The notes under the pieces were generated by a model. The model saw only the letters and a list, made by a program, of their open reading frames with translations, did not search any database and was not told where the DNA came from. 64,000 bases of DNA from Hordeum vulgare subsp. vulgare (Eukaryota; Streptophyta; Magnoliopsida; Poales; Poaceae): assembly GCF_904849725.1 (NCBI RefSeq), contig NC_058524.1:487637763-487701762 (forward strand), written 5' to 3'. The position numbers and the translations under genes were made by a program. This document shows positions 1-11,870 of the stretch, piece by piece (the first letter of the stretch is position 1; the number at the start of each line of letters is the position of its first letter).

Positions 1-1164
1 CCGAGGATAATTTAATCAACCCCCGGGCCAGTGCTCCTCATGAGTGTTGGTCCACCCACCTAGCAGTCGGCGGTGCCACCACGGGGCAACTCGAGGTTTG
101 GTTCTCGTCCACTTTGCATAGACGGTGTGTCCTGAGAATGAGATACGCGGCTTCTATCGGGTTCATCGACACACCGGGTGGCCTTGCTGGATTAGTTTTA
201 CCTTTGACAAAATATCTTGTGCATCGGGATTCCGGTGATGCTTTGGGTAATCTCAGAGTTGAGGTTTTCCACTAGGGAATCCGACGAGATCGCGAGCTTC
301 GTGATTGAGGATTTCTATGCGGCTTGTGGTAATTTGTGATGGACTAGTTGGAGCACCCCTGCAGGGTTAAATCTTTTCGGAAAGCCGTGCCCGCAGTTAT
401 GTGGCAACGTGGAAGCTTTGTTTAACACTCGTTCTAGATAACTTGAAGTTAACTTAATTAAAATATGCCAACTGTGTTCGTAACCGTGACTGTCTCTTTT
501 TCGTGAGTTCCTTCTCCGATCGAGGACACGGTGGGGTTATGTCTGACGTAGGTAGGTGTTCAGGATCATTCATTTGATCATCAGTAGTTCACGTCCGTTA
601 TGCGTAGAACTTCCCCCCTCTTATTTCTTGTACTCGTAAGTTAGCCACCAAATATATGCTTAGCCGCTGCTGCAACCTCACCACTTAACCATACCTCACC
701 CATTAAGCTTTACTAGTCTTGATACCTTTGGAAATGAGATTGCTGAGTCCCCTGTGGCTCACAGATTACTACAACACCAGTTGCAGGTACAGGTAAAGGT
801 TACTTGACGCGAGCGCGTTGATTGTTCATTTGGAGTTGCTTATTCTTCTTCTTCTTCATCGATCTAGGATGGGTTCCAGGCTGGCAGCCTGGGATAGCAA
901 GGATGGACGTCGTTCTTCTTTTCTCGTTTGTTTTGGTCCGTAGTCGGACCCTAGTCTTACTCTTGATGGTTATGTAATGTACTGATGTGACTCTGATGTA
1001 GCTTGTGGCGAGTGTAAGCCAACTCTATATATATATATATATCTCTTCTTTTCAGTACATGTACTTGTAACGATATCCATTCCTGCGACACGACGAGATG
1101 TGCTTCTATCCCTGACGAGGCCCTCGTGCCAAATTGAGGATAGGGTCACATCTTGGGCGTGACA
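1..1164. mobile_element. Terminal part of an unnamed LTR
   Basis: Non-coding sequence ending in gggcgtgaca at 1164, where it abruptly gives way to sequence (agagtattcgaccc) that is continuous inside two other LTR copies in the window (near 41976 and 49437). This shows that it is the end of an element inserted into the Athila-like LTR that follows. The last bases read ...CA on plus and TGTCACGCCC on minus, which fits a TG...CA LTR terminus. I see no coding region. The other end and the left TSD lie outside the window, so orientation is not settled; the TGTCACGCCC start on minus suggests a minus-strand Gypsy LTR (inference). Confidence 0.6.
1026..1042. repeat. (TA)n microsatellite
   Basis: A run of alternating TA of about 17 bases inside the LTR fragment. 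It could act as a TATA-like element of that LTR, but nothing else supports this. Confidence 0.85.
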
Positions 1165-2630
1165 AGAGTATTCGACCCAAATTTGTTGATTCGCACGACG
1201 GGAGGAGAGAGAATACTCTCAAGTATTAGCAGTTGAATTGTCAGATTCAACCACACCTGAAAGATTAGTATCTGCAAGCAAAGTAGTAACAACACAGTAG
1301 CGAGTAATGGTGGTGTAACGAGCAATATCAGCGGCAAGGAAAAGCAGTACTGACAGCAGTAGCAAGTAGCAATAGTAGCAAGCGACAGTAGTAGAAACAG
1401 TAGCAGCAGAGCAAGACAAGTAACAGCAGTAGCAACAGTAGTAGCAGCAGCAGAGCAAAACAAGTAACAACAGTAGTAGCAGCAGTAGCAACACAAGTAA
1501 CAACAGTAGGACAAACTCGTAGGCAATGGGTCGGTGATTTGTTTGGATGATATTCATCATGCAATAGCTATAACACGGAGAGATATTTCTCTAGCTCCCG
1601 TTCGTCAATGTGATGTAGGCATGCATTCCGTGTGTCGTCATACGTGCTTAGGGAAAAGAACTTGCATGACATCTATTGTCCATCCCTCCCGTGGCAGCGG
1701 GGTCCAAAAGGAAACTATGGGATATTAAGGTTCTCCTTTTAATAAAGAACCGGATCAACGCATTAGCACTTGGTGAACACATGAACTTCTCAAACTATGG
1801 TCATCACCGGGAGTGGTTCCGGTTATTGTCACTCCGGGGTTTCCGGATCATAACACATAGTAGGTAACTACAACTTGCAAGATCGGATCTAAAACACACA
1901 TATATTGGTGACAACATAATAATTTCAAATCTGAAATCATGGCACTCGGGCCCTACTGACAAGCATTAAGCATGGCAAAGTAGTAGCAACATCAATCTCA
2001 GAACATAGTGGATACTAGGGATCAATCCCCATCAAAACTAACTCGATTACATGATAGATCTCATCCTACTCATCACCGTCGAGCGAGCCTACAAATAGAT
2101 TACTCACGAACGACGAAGAGCTTCATGGAATTGGAGAGGGAAGAAGGTGGATGGTGACGATGGCTATGATTTCCCCTCTCCGGAGCCCAAGACGGACTCC
2201 AGATCTGCCCTCCAGATGAAGAACAGGTGGTGGCGGTGCCTCCGTATCTTAAACGCGGCGAAAACTTCTATTTTATTTTTTCTGGGACGAAATGGGACTT
2301 ATAGACCTAAGATTGGGGGCGGCAGAGCCGTGTGGGCCCCACAAGCCTGCCCACCGCCACCAGGGGCGGTGGTGGCGGAGCCAGGGCTTGTGGCCCACTA
2401 GCCCACCCCCTCAGGTGGAACTTGGCGCAGATATTTTTTATATTATCCAAAACCGCTCCCCGTAAATTTTCAGGACATTTGGAGAACTTTGATTTCTGCA
2501 CAAAAATAACACCAAGGCAATTCTGCTGAAAACAACGTCAGTCCAGGTTAGTTCCATTCAAATCATGCAAATTAGAGTCCAAAACAAGGGCAAAAGTGTT
2601 TGGAAAAGTAGATACGATGGAGACGTATCA
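1165..2630 (-). mobile_element. Athila-like LTR, interrupted
   Basis: Homologous over its whole length to the two LTRs of the element at 41818-50920. On minus it starts TGATACGTCTCC at 2630, the usual start of this Triticeae Gypsy LTR group, and runs to 1165 where it is cut by the LTR fragment at 1-1164. By comparison with the other copies, about 160 bp of its distal end should lie left of the window. A TATA-like ttataga sits at 2299-2305. No polypurine tract adjoins it at 2631, so it is more likely a separately inserted solo LTR or element end than the 3' LTR of element B (inference). Confidence 0.8.
1335..1515. repeat. AGTAGC/AACAGT trinucleotide-rich array
   Basis: Imperfect tandem triplets built from agt, agc and aac within the Athila-like LTR. 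The same array is present, with different length and order, at 42080-42290 and 49560-49805. It gives long Leu/Cys-rich open frames on minus that are not genes. Confidence 0.85.
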
Positions 2631-3589
2631 CTAGCATAGTATATAAGTTTGATTAATGACAATTCCAATCACTTTTTTGAGCATCATAACCAACAAATTT
2701 TTCATAAAAATCATCATGGTTGAGTAGCAATCAATTCACATGCATGTCATGGTTCAAACAATGCATTCTCTTGAAATCCAACATCATATGTTCTTAGTCA
2801 TCAAACAATTTCAAAGCATCATCAAGTCTAAGTAAGAGCTCCACATACTCAATTATCATATATTATTCTTTGATTGCTAATACTCAAGGCATATTTTTAG
2901 AACAAACAACATCCATTGAACACTGAGAAAGATAGGGGATTAAAGTTTCCCCTTCCAACATACTTAACATAAATATAATTGTCAACATAATGAATCATGA
3001 TCAAATATATTTGACTCGATAAATATGTTTGGATCTTTCCCCGCCACATGATGCTTGCCACCTAATAGATTGAGGTTGGAATAAGAAGTTGACTCAACAA
3101 GAAATGTAAGTAACATGAAAGTAAATAGATTGTCCCTTCACAAAGGGAGGAGGGATTTTCAGGGGTGGGAGAGCTCATTTTTTGTAAAACAAAGATGAAT
3201 ATGTCATATTGGGTGGTGTGCCTTTCATGTAAACGTCACAACAGAGTTTTCAACATCTTCCATGATAATCACATTACTGGCGGTTCCCAAACAGAATTGT
3301 AATTTTACTACCCCTTAAGCATTCAATCAGATTCCATGGCTAGCCACATCCATTGGTGCCCACCAAACAATCAACTTTCTAGGCGGAGTTCTTATTTATT
3401 TATTTTTGTATTATGCAGGACTGGGCATCCTTTTTACTAGCCTCCCTCATGCAATGACAAGTGAGTAAACATTCATCTTGATAATTACTCGCTTAGCATG
3501 GAATATAATGACCGCCTCTTTGCTCCATGAGCGGTACAGGCATGCAAAACGGATGTTTATTTGAATGTTTAGAGGTGCCACATGCAAAT

Positions 3590-3922
3590 TTACTTGGAAT
3601 GGCAGTGAAATACCATATAAAGGTAGGTATAGTGGACTCTCATGGAAGAATATTGGTTCAAGGATTTGGATGCACAATTAGTATCTCTACTTAGTACAGA
3701 GTTTTGGCTAGCAAAAGGTTCTAAACAAGCATCACATGTTGGAGGATCCAAAACAATATAACTTCTATGCAAATATACCTGAACATAACCATTACGTTGT
3801 CTTCCTTGTCCAAGTTCAACTATTTGAACAAGTTTGAAAATAATTAATGGGTATTCACAATCATAAAATATGTCCAAGATAATATATTTGTATGTCAAAG
3901 TTCTCTTTCTTATACTAGTCAT
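3590..3922 (-). other. Conserved short open frame in Athila-like interior
   Basis: A 110-codon frame of unknown function. Its C-terminal hundred residues are clearly alike, at the protein level and with the same stop codon, to the frame ending at 55083 on plus in element C. Shared pieces include LHRSYIV, DPPTC, PFASQN and TYLYMVFHCHSK. No domain is recognised. It may be a remnant of a third, env-position ORF, or simply non-coding sequence that has stayed open by chance. Confidence 0.35.
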
Positions 3923-4214
3923 TCATGAATTGCTTGTATGACCAATACTAGGATTGTCCACCTTCAATAGATTTGACTTTGTAAAGTGAATGTGAAACTA
4001 CTGCTAAGAATATAGCACATTGATAATTTCTTATTAATGATATTTAATTCATTCACAATTTACTTTTAGGGTATAAGTGAAGCACAAGAGTAAACATCAA
4101 ACTACTCTCAAAATATTTAAGTAAATATCAATGAGTAGTCAAACAATTAAGTAGCGATGTAAGGACTCTATCTCAATAAAGATTTCCATATCTGAGTTTT
4201 TTATTCAAACAACA

Positions 4215-5650
4215 AACAAAACAAAAATACACTCCAAGAATAGCACATATCATGTGGACAAATAAAAATTTAGGCTCAACACAGGCTAACCGATATTTGT
4301 TGACGAAGAGAGGTGAGATGCGTAGCATCCCCAAGCTTAGATGCTTAAGAATTCTTGTAATATTTACTTCGGGTTCCTTGGGAATCCCCAAGCTTCAGCT
4401 TTTGTATCTTGTTAAATCCCCTCATATCCCGGGTTCATCTAAGCAACAAAAACTTCATCCACACAAAACTTGAAAAGAACCAGTGAGATAGGTTAGTACA
4501 CATAAGAATGAATCAACACTGCATGTACTACCAAGACAAGTAGCATAATAATTTAAAAACATTAGTTACAATATACTATCATTTCTACAATTTATATCCA
4601 CTAATATAAGCCATGAAAACTCTAGGATAATTAGATAACAAAACTATGACAACAATCTGTCCAAACCGATTAGTTTGTAGCAATCTATTTAAAGAGTATA
4701 CTTGTGTAACTCCAAAAATTCTGATAATTTAGGAAGTGAAAAAAATTGTATGTAAGTATTGTATTAAAGTTTTAGAAACTTTCCATGTTCCAGTAAAATA
4801 TGATAATTCGAATACTACAACATAAGTTTGTGTTTTTGTACAACACACATCACACATGCAATTCAAGCATTCTAAAGGCAATTCATGGATCTTTTTATTG
4901 AAAAACTGGATTATAAATAACACCTAATAGGTAACAACAAAATAAAATGATGCTCAAGAAAAACACATATCATGTGACAAATTAAAATATAGCTCCAAGT
5001 AAGATATACCGATAATGATGGAGACGTGAGAGGGGATGCCTTCCGGGGCATCCCCAAGCTTGGACGCTTGAGTCTTCCTTGTATATTACCTCGGGGGTGC
5101 CTGGGGTATCCCCAATCTTAGTTACTTCTTTCTCCTTATTCACCTCATAGCGTTATCACACCCAAAACTTGAAAACTTCAATCACACAAAATTTAACGAA
5201 ACTTTGTAAGATGGGTTAGTGTAACAAAAACCGATCATTCACTTAGGTACTATCATGACAAGATTCATAATTGTTCTTACATGATACCTACTATATTCTA
5301 TCATTCCCATAATTTATATCGCCCAATATAAGCTATGGAAACATTAAAATAAGCAAACTATGCATGCAAAATAGAATCAGTCAAAAAAAGAACAGTGTGT
5401 GAAGATCTGAATGGACACCATACTTCCCAGAATCTAATAATTCTGAAAAATCAGGAAAACGCAGATAATTTGCATGTAAATTTTGTGTAAAAATTTCAGA
5501 ATTTTTTTATTCTCTAGTAATATAATATAATTCCTATATTGGATGCAAAAGTTTCTATTTTTGCACAGAATCAAACAAACAAGTATCCACACTATCCCAA
5601 AGGCTTTACTTGGCCCTTTATTGAAACAAAAGATATGAAATATGATTACC
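4215..5650. repeat. Diverged tandem duplication, period about 722 bp
   Basis: Two neighbouring copies share ordered landmarks: cacatatcatgtg, then catccccaagctt (4327-4339 and 5049-5061), then acaaaacttgaaaa or its variant, then atactatcat/atattctatcat and tttatatc. The spacing between matching landmarks is about 722 bp. Both lie in the non-coding interior of element B. The catccccaagctt motif resembles a polypurine tract on minus (AAGCTTGGGGATG). Confidence 0.7.
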
Positions 5651-5983
5651 ATAGTAGCTTAATCATGTTAACACAGAGAAACAAATATGATAAATATTGG
5701 ATTGTCTCGCAACAAGCGCTTTCCTTTAATGCCTTTTAGCTAGGCATGATGATTTCAATGATGCTCACATAAGAATAGTATTTAAAATATGCAAGAGAGC
5801 ATCATGAATCACATGACAAGCACATTTAACTCTAACTCACATCCAATGCATAGAGATTTTTCAAGCAAACGATTTATTGCAGCAAGAATAAACTTGCATA
5901 GTAAGGCAAAACAAGCATGACTTAAAAACTTTCAACATATAGGGAGGAAACTTGATATTATTGCAATTCCTACAAGCATATGT

Positions 5984-6397
5984 TCATCCCTCATAATAAT
6001 TTTCAGTAGCATCGTGAAGGAATTCAATAATATAACTATCACATAAAGCATTCTTTTCATGATGCACAAGCATAGTATTTTTATTACTACCAACACAAGA
6101 AAAATGCTTATCATTCATAGTAGTCGGAGCAAACTCAACAAAATAAGTATCACCGGATACTTGATTGACATAATCCATTTGAAAACTAAAATCGTGATGA
6201 CAAGTTTCATGGTTATCCTTATTATTTATATCATAAATATCATTACAATAATCATCATAGGTAGGAGGCATGATTTCATCATTATAAATTTGCTCATCAA
6301 TAATTGGGGGACTAAAAATCGCATCTTCATCAAACATAGCATCCCCAAGATTGTGGCTTTGCATATCCTTAGCATCATGGAAATTCAGAGAATTCAT
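5984..6397 (-). pseudogene. Internal ORF fragment of element B
   Basis: A 137-codon acidic frame rich in Asp, Asn, His and Tyr, ending CDSYIIEFLHDATENYYEG. I recognise this kind of sequence from non-autonomous Triticeae Gypsy elements, where it recurs as an uncharacterised ORF. It lies a few hundred bases downstream of the PBS, where gag would be expected, but has no zinc knuckle or gag-like helix-rich region. A second short frame (5932-6114) continues the similarity in another phase, so the ORF is probably frameshifted. No function is known. Confidence 0.45.
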
Positions 6398-6640
6398 ACC
6401 AACAATATTGGTATCATTCTCATCATTTAAGATTTCACATTAAGCATTTTCATAAATTCTTCCTCTAGTAAATGAGCACAATTAACCATCATTTTGACGA
6501 AAGACATTGTAGAGACGAAGCAAATGAGGCAACCTAAATTCTATTTTTTGTACTTTTCTTTTATAAAACCAAACTAGTGAAAAACAAGAAACTATAAGAT
6601 TTAATTGCAACATCTATAGATATAGCTTCAAGCACTCACC

Positions 6641-6658
6641 TCCCCGGGAATGGCAACA
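6641..6658 (-). other. Degenerate primer-binding site of element B
   Basis: On minus it reads TGTTGCCATTCCCGGGGA, a decayed form of TGGCGCCGTTGCCGGGGA, the tRNA-Asp-type PBS of Athila-like elements. It sits 10 bases inside the LTR end at 6669. Confidence 0.65.
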
Positions 6659-6668
6659 TAAAAGAGCT

Positions 6669-7699
6669 TGATGTATACTACACAACTTTATTCTTATAGA
6701 CTATGTTGGGCCTCCAAGCGCAGAGTTTTGTAGGACAGTAGCAATTTTTCCTCAAGAGGATGACCTAAGGTTTATCAATCTGTGGGAGGTGTAGGATGAA
6801 TATGGTCTCTCCCAAACAACCCTGCAATCAAATACAAGAAATCATTTGTGTCCCCAACACACCCAATACAATGGTAAATTGTATATGTGCAAGAGTTCGA
6901 CAAAGAGATGGTGATACAAGTGTAGTATGGATAGTAGATATGGGTTTTTGTAATATGAAAATATAAATCATCAAGGTAGTAAGTGTAAAACAGCGAGCAA
7001 AACATTGTATAAAGCTTGGCAATAAGGCCTAGGGTTCATAATTTCACTAGTGCAATCTCTCAACAATGCTAACATATTAGAATCATATGATCATCCCTCA
7101 ACGTGCAACAAAGAATAAATCCAAATTTACTATCTAGCGGAGAACAATAAGATGAAATTATTGTAGGTAGTAGAACCACCTCAAAGTTATTCTTTCTGAT
7201 CAACTTTTTGAGCTATTCCTCTAAGTTTCACAAACAGCCCTAGATTTTGTAATAGAATAACACCCATGATACATATCAATCAACCCCAATGTCACCTAGA
7301 TACTCCAATGTCACCTCGAGTATCAATGGGTAAATTATGCGACATGCATCAAACAATTTCAAATCTATCATATTCAATCCAACACAAAGAACTTCAAGGA
7401 TCACCACAACATTTCTATCGGAGAACATAGTATGAAAACGTGCAATCAACCCCTATGCATAGATCTCCAAGGTCACCGAAATTCGCAAGTTGATGCCATA
7501 ACATATATCAAGTGAATCACTTGAATACCCCAAGGTCACTACGTGTATCCGCATGCGAGACATACATCAAGTGTTCTTAAACAAAAATATTTAATACAAC
7601 ATAACCATATCTTTAGGAGAAAGATTCAATTCCTCCCTACAAGGTAGCAAGGGAATAACATCATATGATCCAACTAGATTAACAAGGCCCACGATACAT
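6669..7699 (-). repeat. 5' LTR of element B, truncated
   Basis: Ends ...CA on minus (plus tgatgtatactacac at 6669), next to the PBS. The body is the familiar Triticeae LTR section with ttgggcctccaagcgcagag. It stops at 7699 where the LTR of element C begins in the opposite orientation, so the TGATACG start of this LTR is missing here. Confidence 0.7.
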
Positions 7700-9127
7700 T
7701 GATACGTCTCCGTCGTGTCTATACTTTTTCGATTGTTCCATGTCAATATTATACAACTTTCACATATTTTTGGCAACATTTTATATGAGTTATTGGACTA
7801 AAATATTGATCCAGTGCCAAGTGCCACTTCTTGTTTGTTGCATGTTCTTTGTTTCACAGAATATCCATACCTAACGAAGTACAAACGCGATAAAAAATTA
7901 CACAGAAATATTTTGGAATGTATGTGATTTTAGGGAGGCGGATTACAACAGGGCACGCCTGCCCCCTGGAGTTGGGTGGTGTCTAGTGGGAACCCCTTAA
8001 GTATTTTTGGTCTCTTCTTCGGGCTCAAGAAAACTAATTTATGGATAAAATCTTCTCAAAATTTCAGCCCGGTTGAAGTTACACATCTCCGGGAATTTAA
8101 TAAACGGTGAAGGGCCAGAAAATAGGAACACAAAACAAAAGAGTACAGAGAGGGCTATCCAATCTCGGAGAGGCTCCTGCCCCTCCGCCTCCATGGAGGC
8201 CATGGAATAGAGGGTAACTCTGATACCATCTAGGGGTGGAGGCCAATGAAGAAGGAGGAGGGGGCTCTATCCCCCTCTCTCCCGGTGGCGCCGGAGTGTC
8301 GCCGGGGCAAGGAGCGTTATAGCGATCTACATCAGAAATCTTGCCTCCTTCAACGCCAACTCTTTCCTCCTCTATGCAGCGGTGTAACACCTCTTTACCC
8401 ACTATAATTCTCTACTTAAACATGGTGGTCAACTACATACTATTTCCCAATGATATGTGGTTATCCTATGATGTTTGAGTAGATCCGTTTTGTCCTACGG
8501 GTTAATTGTGATATGATGTAACTGATATGAGTTGTGTGTTGATATGGTGCTGTCCTAAAGAGCCTTCCATGTTGCGCACATATGAAGGATACACGCTGGA
8601 GGGTTTGCAATATGTTCATGATTCACTTATAGTGGGTGGCGAGAGTGATAGAAACTTACACCCGAGTAAGGGAGTTGTGCGCATATGGGAGTAAAGAGCA
8701 CTTGATGTTTAATGCTATGGTTGGGTTTACCTTACAGATTTCTAGTAGTTGCAGATGCTTGCTAGAGGTCCAATCATAAGTCCATATGATCCAAGTATGA
8801 AAAGTGTGTTAGCGTATGCCTCTCCCTCATTGCACATAATAAGTATCTATCATGTTATATTCAATTGCCTATGGACAATTTTTTTCTTGCATTACACAAA
8901 AAGTTTTCAACTAAACAGCCCCAAACTTTTATCTACTTCTCTTTATTTTTCTGAAAAATAGTTTTATTCTTGTTTTAGGTAAAGCAAACGTTAAGTGTGC
9001 GTAGAGTTGTATCAGTGGTCAATAGAACTTGAGGGGATATTTATTCTACCTTTAGCTCCTTGTTGGCTTCGACACTCTTACTTATAGAAAAAGGCTACAA
9101 ACGTTCACCTACGCTTGTGGGTTATCA
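7700..9127 (+). repeat. 5' LTR of Athila-like element C
   Basis: Begins TGATACGTCTCC at 7700 and ends ggttatca at 9127, followed after 11 bases by a PBS-like sequence. Length is about 1.43 kb. It has no long open frame on plus. It interrupts the LTR of element B, so C inserted later than B. Its sequence differs substantially from the LTRs of E and of 1165-2630, so it is a different family of the same group. Confidence 0.75.
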
Positions 9128-9314
9128 AGACCTTTTTATGGTGACGTTGCCGGGGAGCAATAGCGTGGGTGAATATTCTCGTGTGTGCTTGTTTGCTTTA
9201 TCACTAAGTAATTTTTATTTTCTTCTATTACTTGTTTTATAACTTTAGTTATGAATGTGGAACACGAAACACCAAAAACATTAGTGGTAGTTGCTACTCA
9301 TGGAGATGGGGAAC
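9128..9314 (+). mobile_element. Start of the interior of element C
   Basis: Short stretch from the LTR end through the PBS (9139-9156) to the point where element D begins. It shows no open frame of note. The interior reappears, much further downstream in element terms, at about 54760. Confidence 0.6.
9139..9156 (+). other. Primer-binding site of element C
   Basis: Reads tggtgacgttgccgggga, two mismatches from the Athila-type tRNA-Asp PBS TGGCGCCGTTGCCGGGGA, just after the LTR end at 9127. Confidence 0.75.
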
Positions 9315-10297
9315 TGATAGGGGCAAAGTTGTCCATGTCTTTCGATGAGATGGTGGTTCTATTTTTGGTGGAGTGGACTTTGACAATTCGAGTATGAATG
9401 TGTGAGGACGTCGCGCCTTAGCAATCGCTAAACCAACTCCGAGAGGTTATTAACCATGCCGGAGCATGATCAACCTGACCATGAGGGTCTATTTCCTCCA
9501 CGCAAACAAGAACAAGCAAGAAACTAAGATTGCAATCCAAATATTGCGAACATAAGAGGAAATGTTTATTGATGAAGGTGGGGTTCTGTGATGCCTTTGT
9601 CTGGTCGTGGAACAGAAACGAAGAACGCAAAGTTGCAGCTATGGCGAACTTCTAATCTAAACAAAACCCAAGTCTAAACGGTGCCCTAAGGGGTGTATAT
9701 ATGAGGGAACAGAGAGGGATTTTCGTGACCCTTGGAGGAGGGGTCCGAAAATGACCCTAAACGCGATTTACCCAGACGTACGGACTCTAAAAACAGCCTA
9801 TAATATGATATTTCGAAATTACATGGGAATGGCCCAAACATAAGGTGGCGCAACGCCTATAATAGCCTATGGTTGAAATTTATAAAGTGGCTTCTTGAAT
9901 GTTTCGTCAAGCCTTCATGCTCTCCTTACGGTGGCTTCAAAGTGCGAAACACGAGTGGAAGCTCGAGTGTTCTTTCTCTCGCTTGCACCTTCTTCTCCAT
10001 GCTTGATCCCACTCCAACGGATATCCTTCTTGTCCATGTTAGGTCCTTCATTCATAAGTACAACAAAAATATCTTACTTAGGCAGCATCATATGTTCATG
10101 AACATTAGGAGGATTTGCAGGAAACGAGAGTACCTAGTAATTCAATTGGCATGCGCGAGCTCTAGTAACTGGTCCAGTAAGTATAGCAGGTGGGGATGTG
10201 GGTATAATAATGGTATTGATGTCCTCCCCTTCTTGAACTGAAGTCGTCCTTGACGGAAGCTCATCTTCCTAACCCAAATATGGCTTCAAATCTGCAA
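9315..10297 (-). mobile_element. 3' end of Gypsy element D: pol tail and LTR
   Basis: Minus reading continues directly from 17769 across the CACTA insertion: the frame that ends ...VSPTFN is resumed as IADLKPYLG, a conserved ending of plant Gypsy integrases, and runs with stops through DELPSRTT and TGPVTRARA. Further on is LTR-like sequence with a TATA box (tatatat at 9696-9702, minus) and a terminus CCCCTATCA at 9315, consistent with a TG...CA LTR end. In-frame stops interrupt the pol tail (for example after KPYLG). The exact start of the LTR within this stretch was not determined. Confidence 0.6.
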
Positions 10298-10300
10298 TGT

Positions 10301-10318
10301 CACTACAAGAAATATGCT
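10301..10318 (+). repeat. CACTA left terminal inverted repeat
   Basis: CACTACAAGAAATATGCT, pairing with 17748-17765 except at one base. Confidence 0.92.
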
Positions 10319-10324
10319 CATACA

Positions 10325-10520
10325 TGACGTTTTTAAGACGTCATTGATGAATTCGTCATAAATCTATGACGATTTCATCCGAGATTGTCGTAAACCGTTT
10401 GAGGGGATCAAATCTACATATAAATTACGACGATGTGAGTCGAAAACGTCATAACCGCATAAGATGAGATTGTCATAACTTTAACGACGATTATAAAAAT
10501 GTCGTAACATGTTCTAACTA
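10325..10520. repeat. CACTA left subterminal repeats
   Basis: Several short copies in both orientations of a motif around tgacgat, gtcgtaa and acgtcat, matched by similar copies at the right end. Such repeats are the usual transposase-binding region in CACTA elements (family knowledge). Confidence 0.75.
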
Positions 10521-10569
10521 TGTTGACATGTAACTCGTGGGTCCATTCTATCTCACGCGCCAAACCCTC

Positions 10570-11650
10570 CTAGTTTGTGAAGCAACCTAATATTCTGTCA
10601 TTCCAAAATTCTCATAAATAATTTGGATCATACGTTCCTCAAATATGTGAAAACCCTTCCTTCCATAGTTCAAAAATAATTCAGCAATATTCATTTTCCT
10701 ATTTTGTTCAGAATAGCACTTTGTGAATGAAGTGTTATTTCGATTTTTTTGATTGCCCTCAAAATTGTTGGGCACTCTTTTCTATCCAAATCATTGCCTC
10801 ATGAAAACTTTCGTAATCATTTGCCTAGTAAATCTTTCTCAGCAAATTTCCAAAGTTTGTGTTCAGCTGACAGCTTTGGGAAGGAAGTACTAACTAGGAA
10901 TATCCTGATGAGTTGAATTTTTTCTACATCTTCTATATGCCAAAACCATAGCTCTCCACAAAATTTCAGCCACATGTAACAATCCATGTCAGCTCAGCAT
11001 CCAATCTTTGTTTCTAGTAATATTTTCAGTTTGTGAAGCAACTACATTTTATATTGCTTTAGAGTTGATGAAAATTTACAATAGAATAAAACTTACCATA
11101 TAACATAACTCCACCAAATTTTAACTCATTTAATTCGGCCAGTTTCCGTCAATATTTTTCCCAATATTATGTTCAGTAGTGAGCATTGTGAAGGAAGTAC
11201 AATTTTTGTTTATCCAAAATTTATGAAATTATTACATTTGCTTAATGTGCCCAAGTTATCATCCTCCTCAAAATTTAAGCTCAATCCAATCATGTATGTG
11301 AGCCCAGTTCCAATTACCATTTTCTGTCTGGATTAACACATTGTGAAGGAAGTGTCACTTTGGCATGTCCAAATGGTATAAAAAATTTACATTGCCTTCA
11401 TATGCCTAAATTAGCATCATACACCAAATTTCAACTCAATACATTCATTCGTTTGATCTGAGCTTCAACATCCATATTTCTGCACAGTGTGGTACTTTGC
11501 AAAGCAAGTGTCACCTAGGTTCATCCATTTGAGATAAAAATTTGCTAAGAGAGTGTCCTTAGTAGATGATCATCCTCATCCAAAATTTAGGTCCATTGTC
11601 TATGTGCATTTTTCGCAGCGCTAATCAAACACTTGGCTCCTAATTCATGT
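10570..11650. repeat. Seven diverged tandem units with 155-bp spacing
   Basis: A landmark resembling ttgtgaaggaagt recurs at about 10576, 10721, 10875, 11031, 11186, 11341 and 11496. Spacings are 145, 154, 156, 155, 155 and 155. Between landmarks, loosely similar text (caaaatttcagctca-like pieces) also recurs. The units are too diverged to be recent duplicates. No coding potential is seen. Confidence 0.7.
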
Positions 11651-11870
11651 TTGAGCTTAGTTCGGTCTCCTCGTGAGATTCTTCTATTGTATTCTTGTTC
11701 CTAACACCTACCGAGGGATTTTCCAACCCACCACACATGCCTATTCCACCCCGAATGTATGGCAACACAACGGTCAGGCGGTGAACACGTGCTTGGCATG
11801 CAAGTTTACGCGCTCTGGAGTTGGGGCCCTCGATCACCTTCCAAACCTTGATGTCAAGACACCATACCAT

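Larger units (their letters stand above)
2631..7699 (-). mobile_element. Non-autonomous Athila-like Gypsy element B
   Basis: Reading on minus, a truncated 5' LTR (7699 to 6669) is followed by a PBS-like site (6641-6658) and about 4 kb of AT-rich interior with only short open frames. The part at about 3070-3920 is clearly homologous to the interior of element E just upstream of its 3' LTR (about 43850-44400), with shared landmarks such as ggcggttcccaaacagaa and cacatgcaaatttacttgga. No gag zinc knuckle, protease, RT or integrase is visible, so it cannot move by itself. The LTR is cut at 7699 by element C. The left limit at 2630/2631 abuts another LTR without a recognisable polypurine tract. 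Confidence 0.7.

Noticed and set aside
1146..1564. Leu/Cys-rich open frames on minus (also near 42040-42330 and 49490-49850)
   Set aside because: Translations of the AGT/AGC triplet array in an LTR; no gene.
8097..8402. 101-codon minus frame in the LTR of element C
   Set aside because: GC-rich LTR segment on the antisense strand; no similarity recognised.
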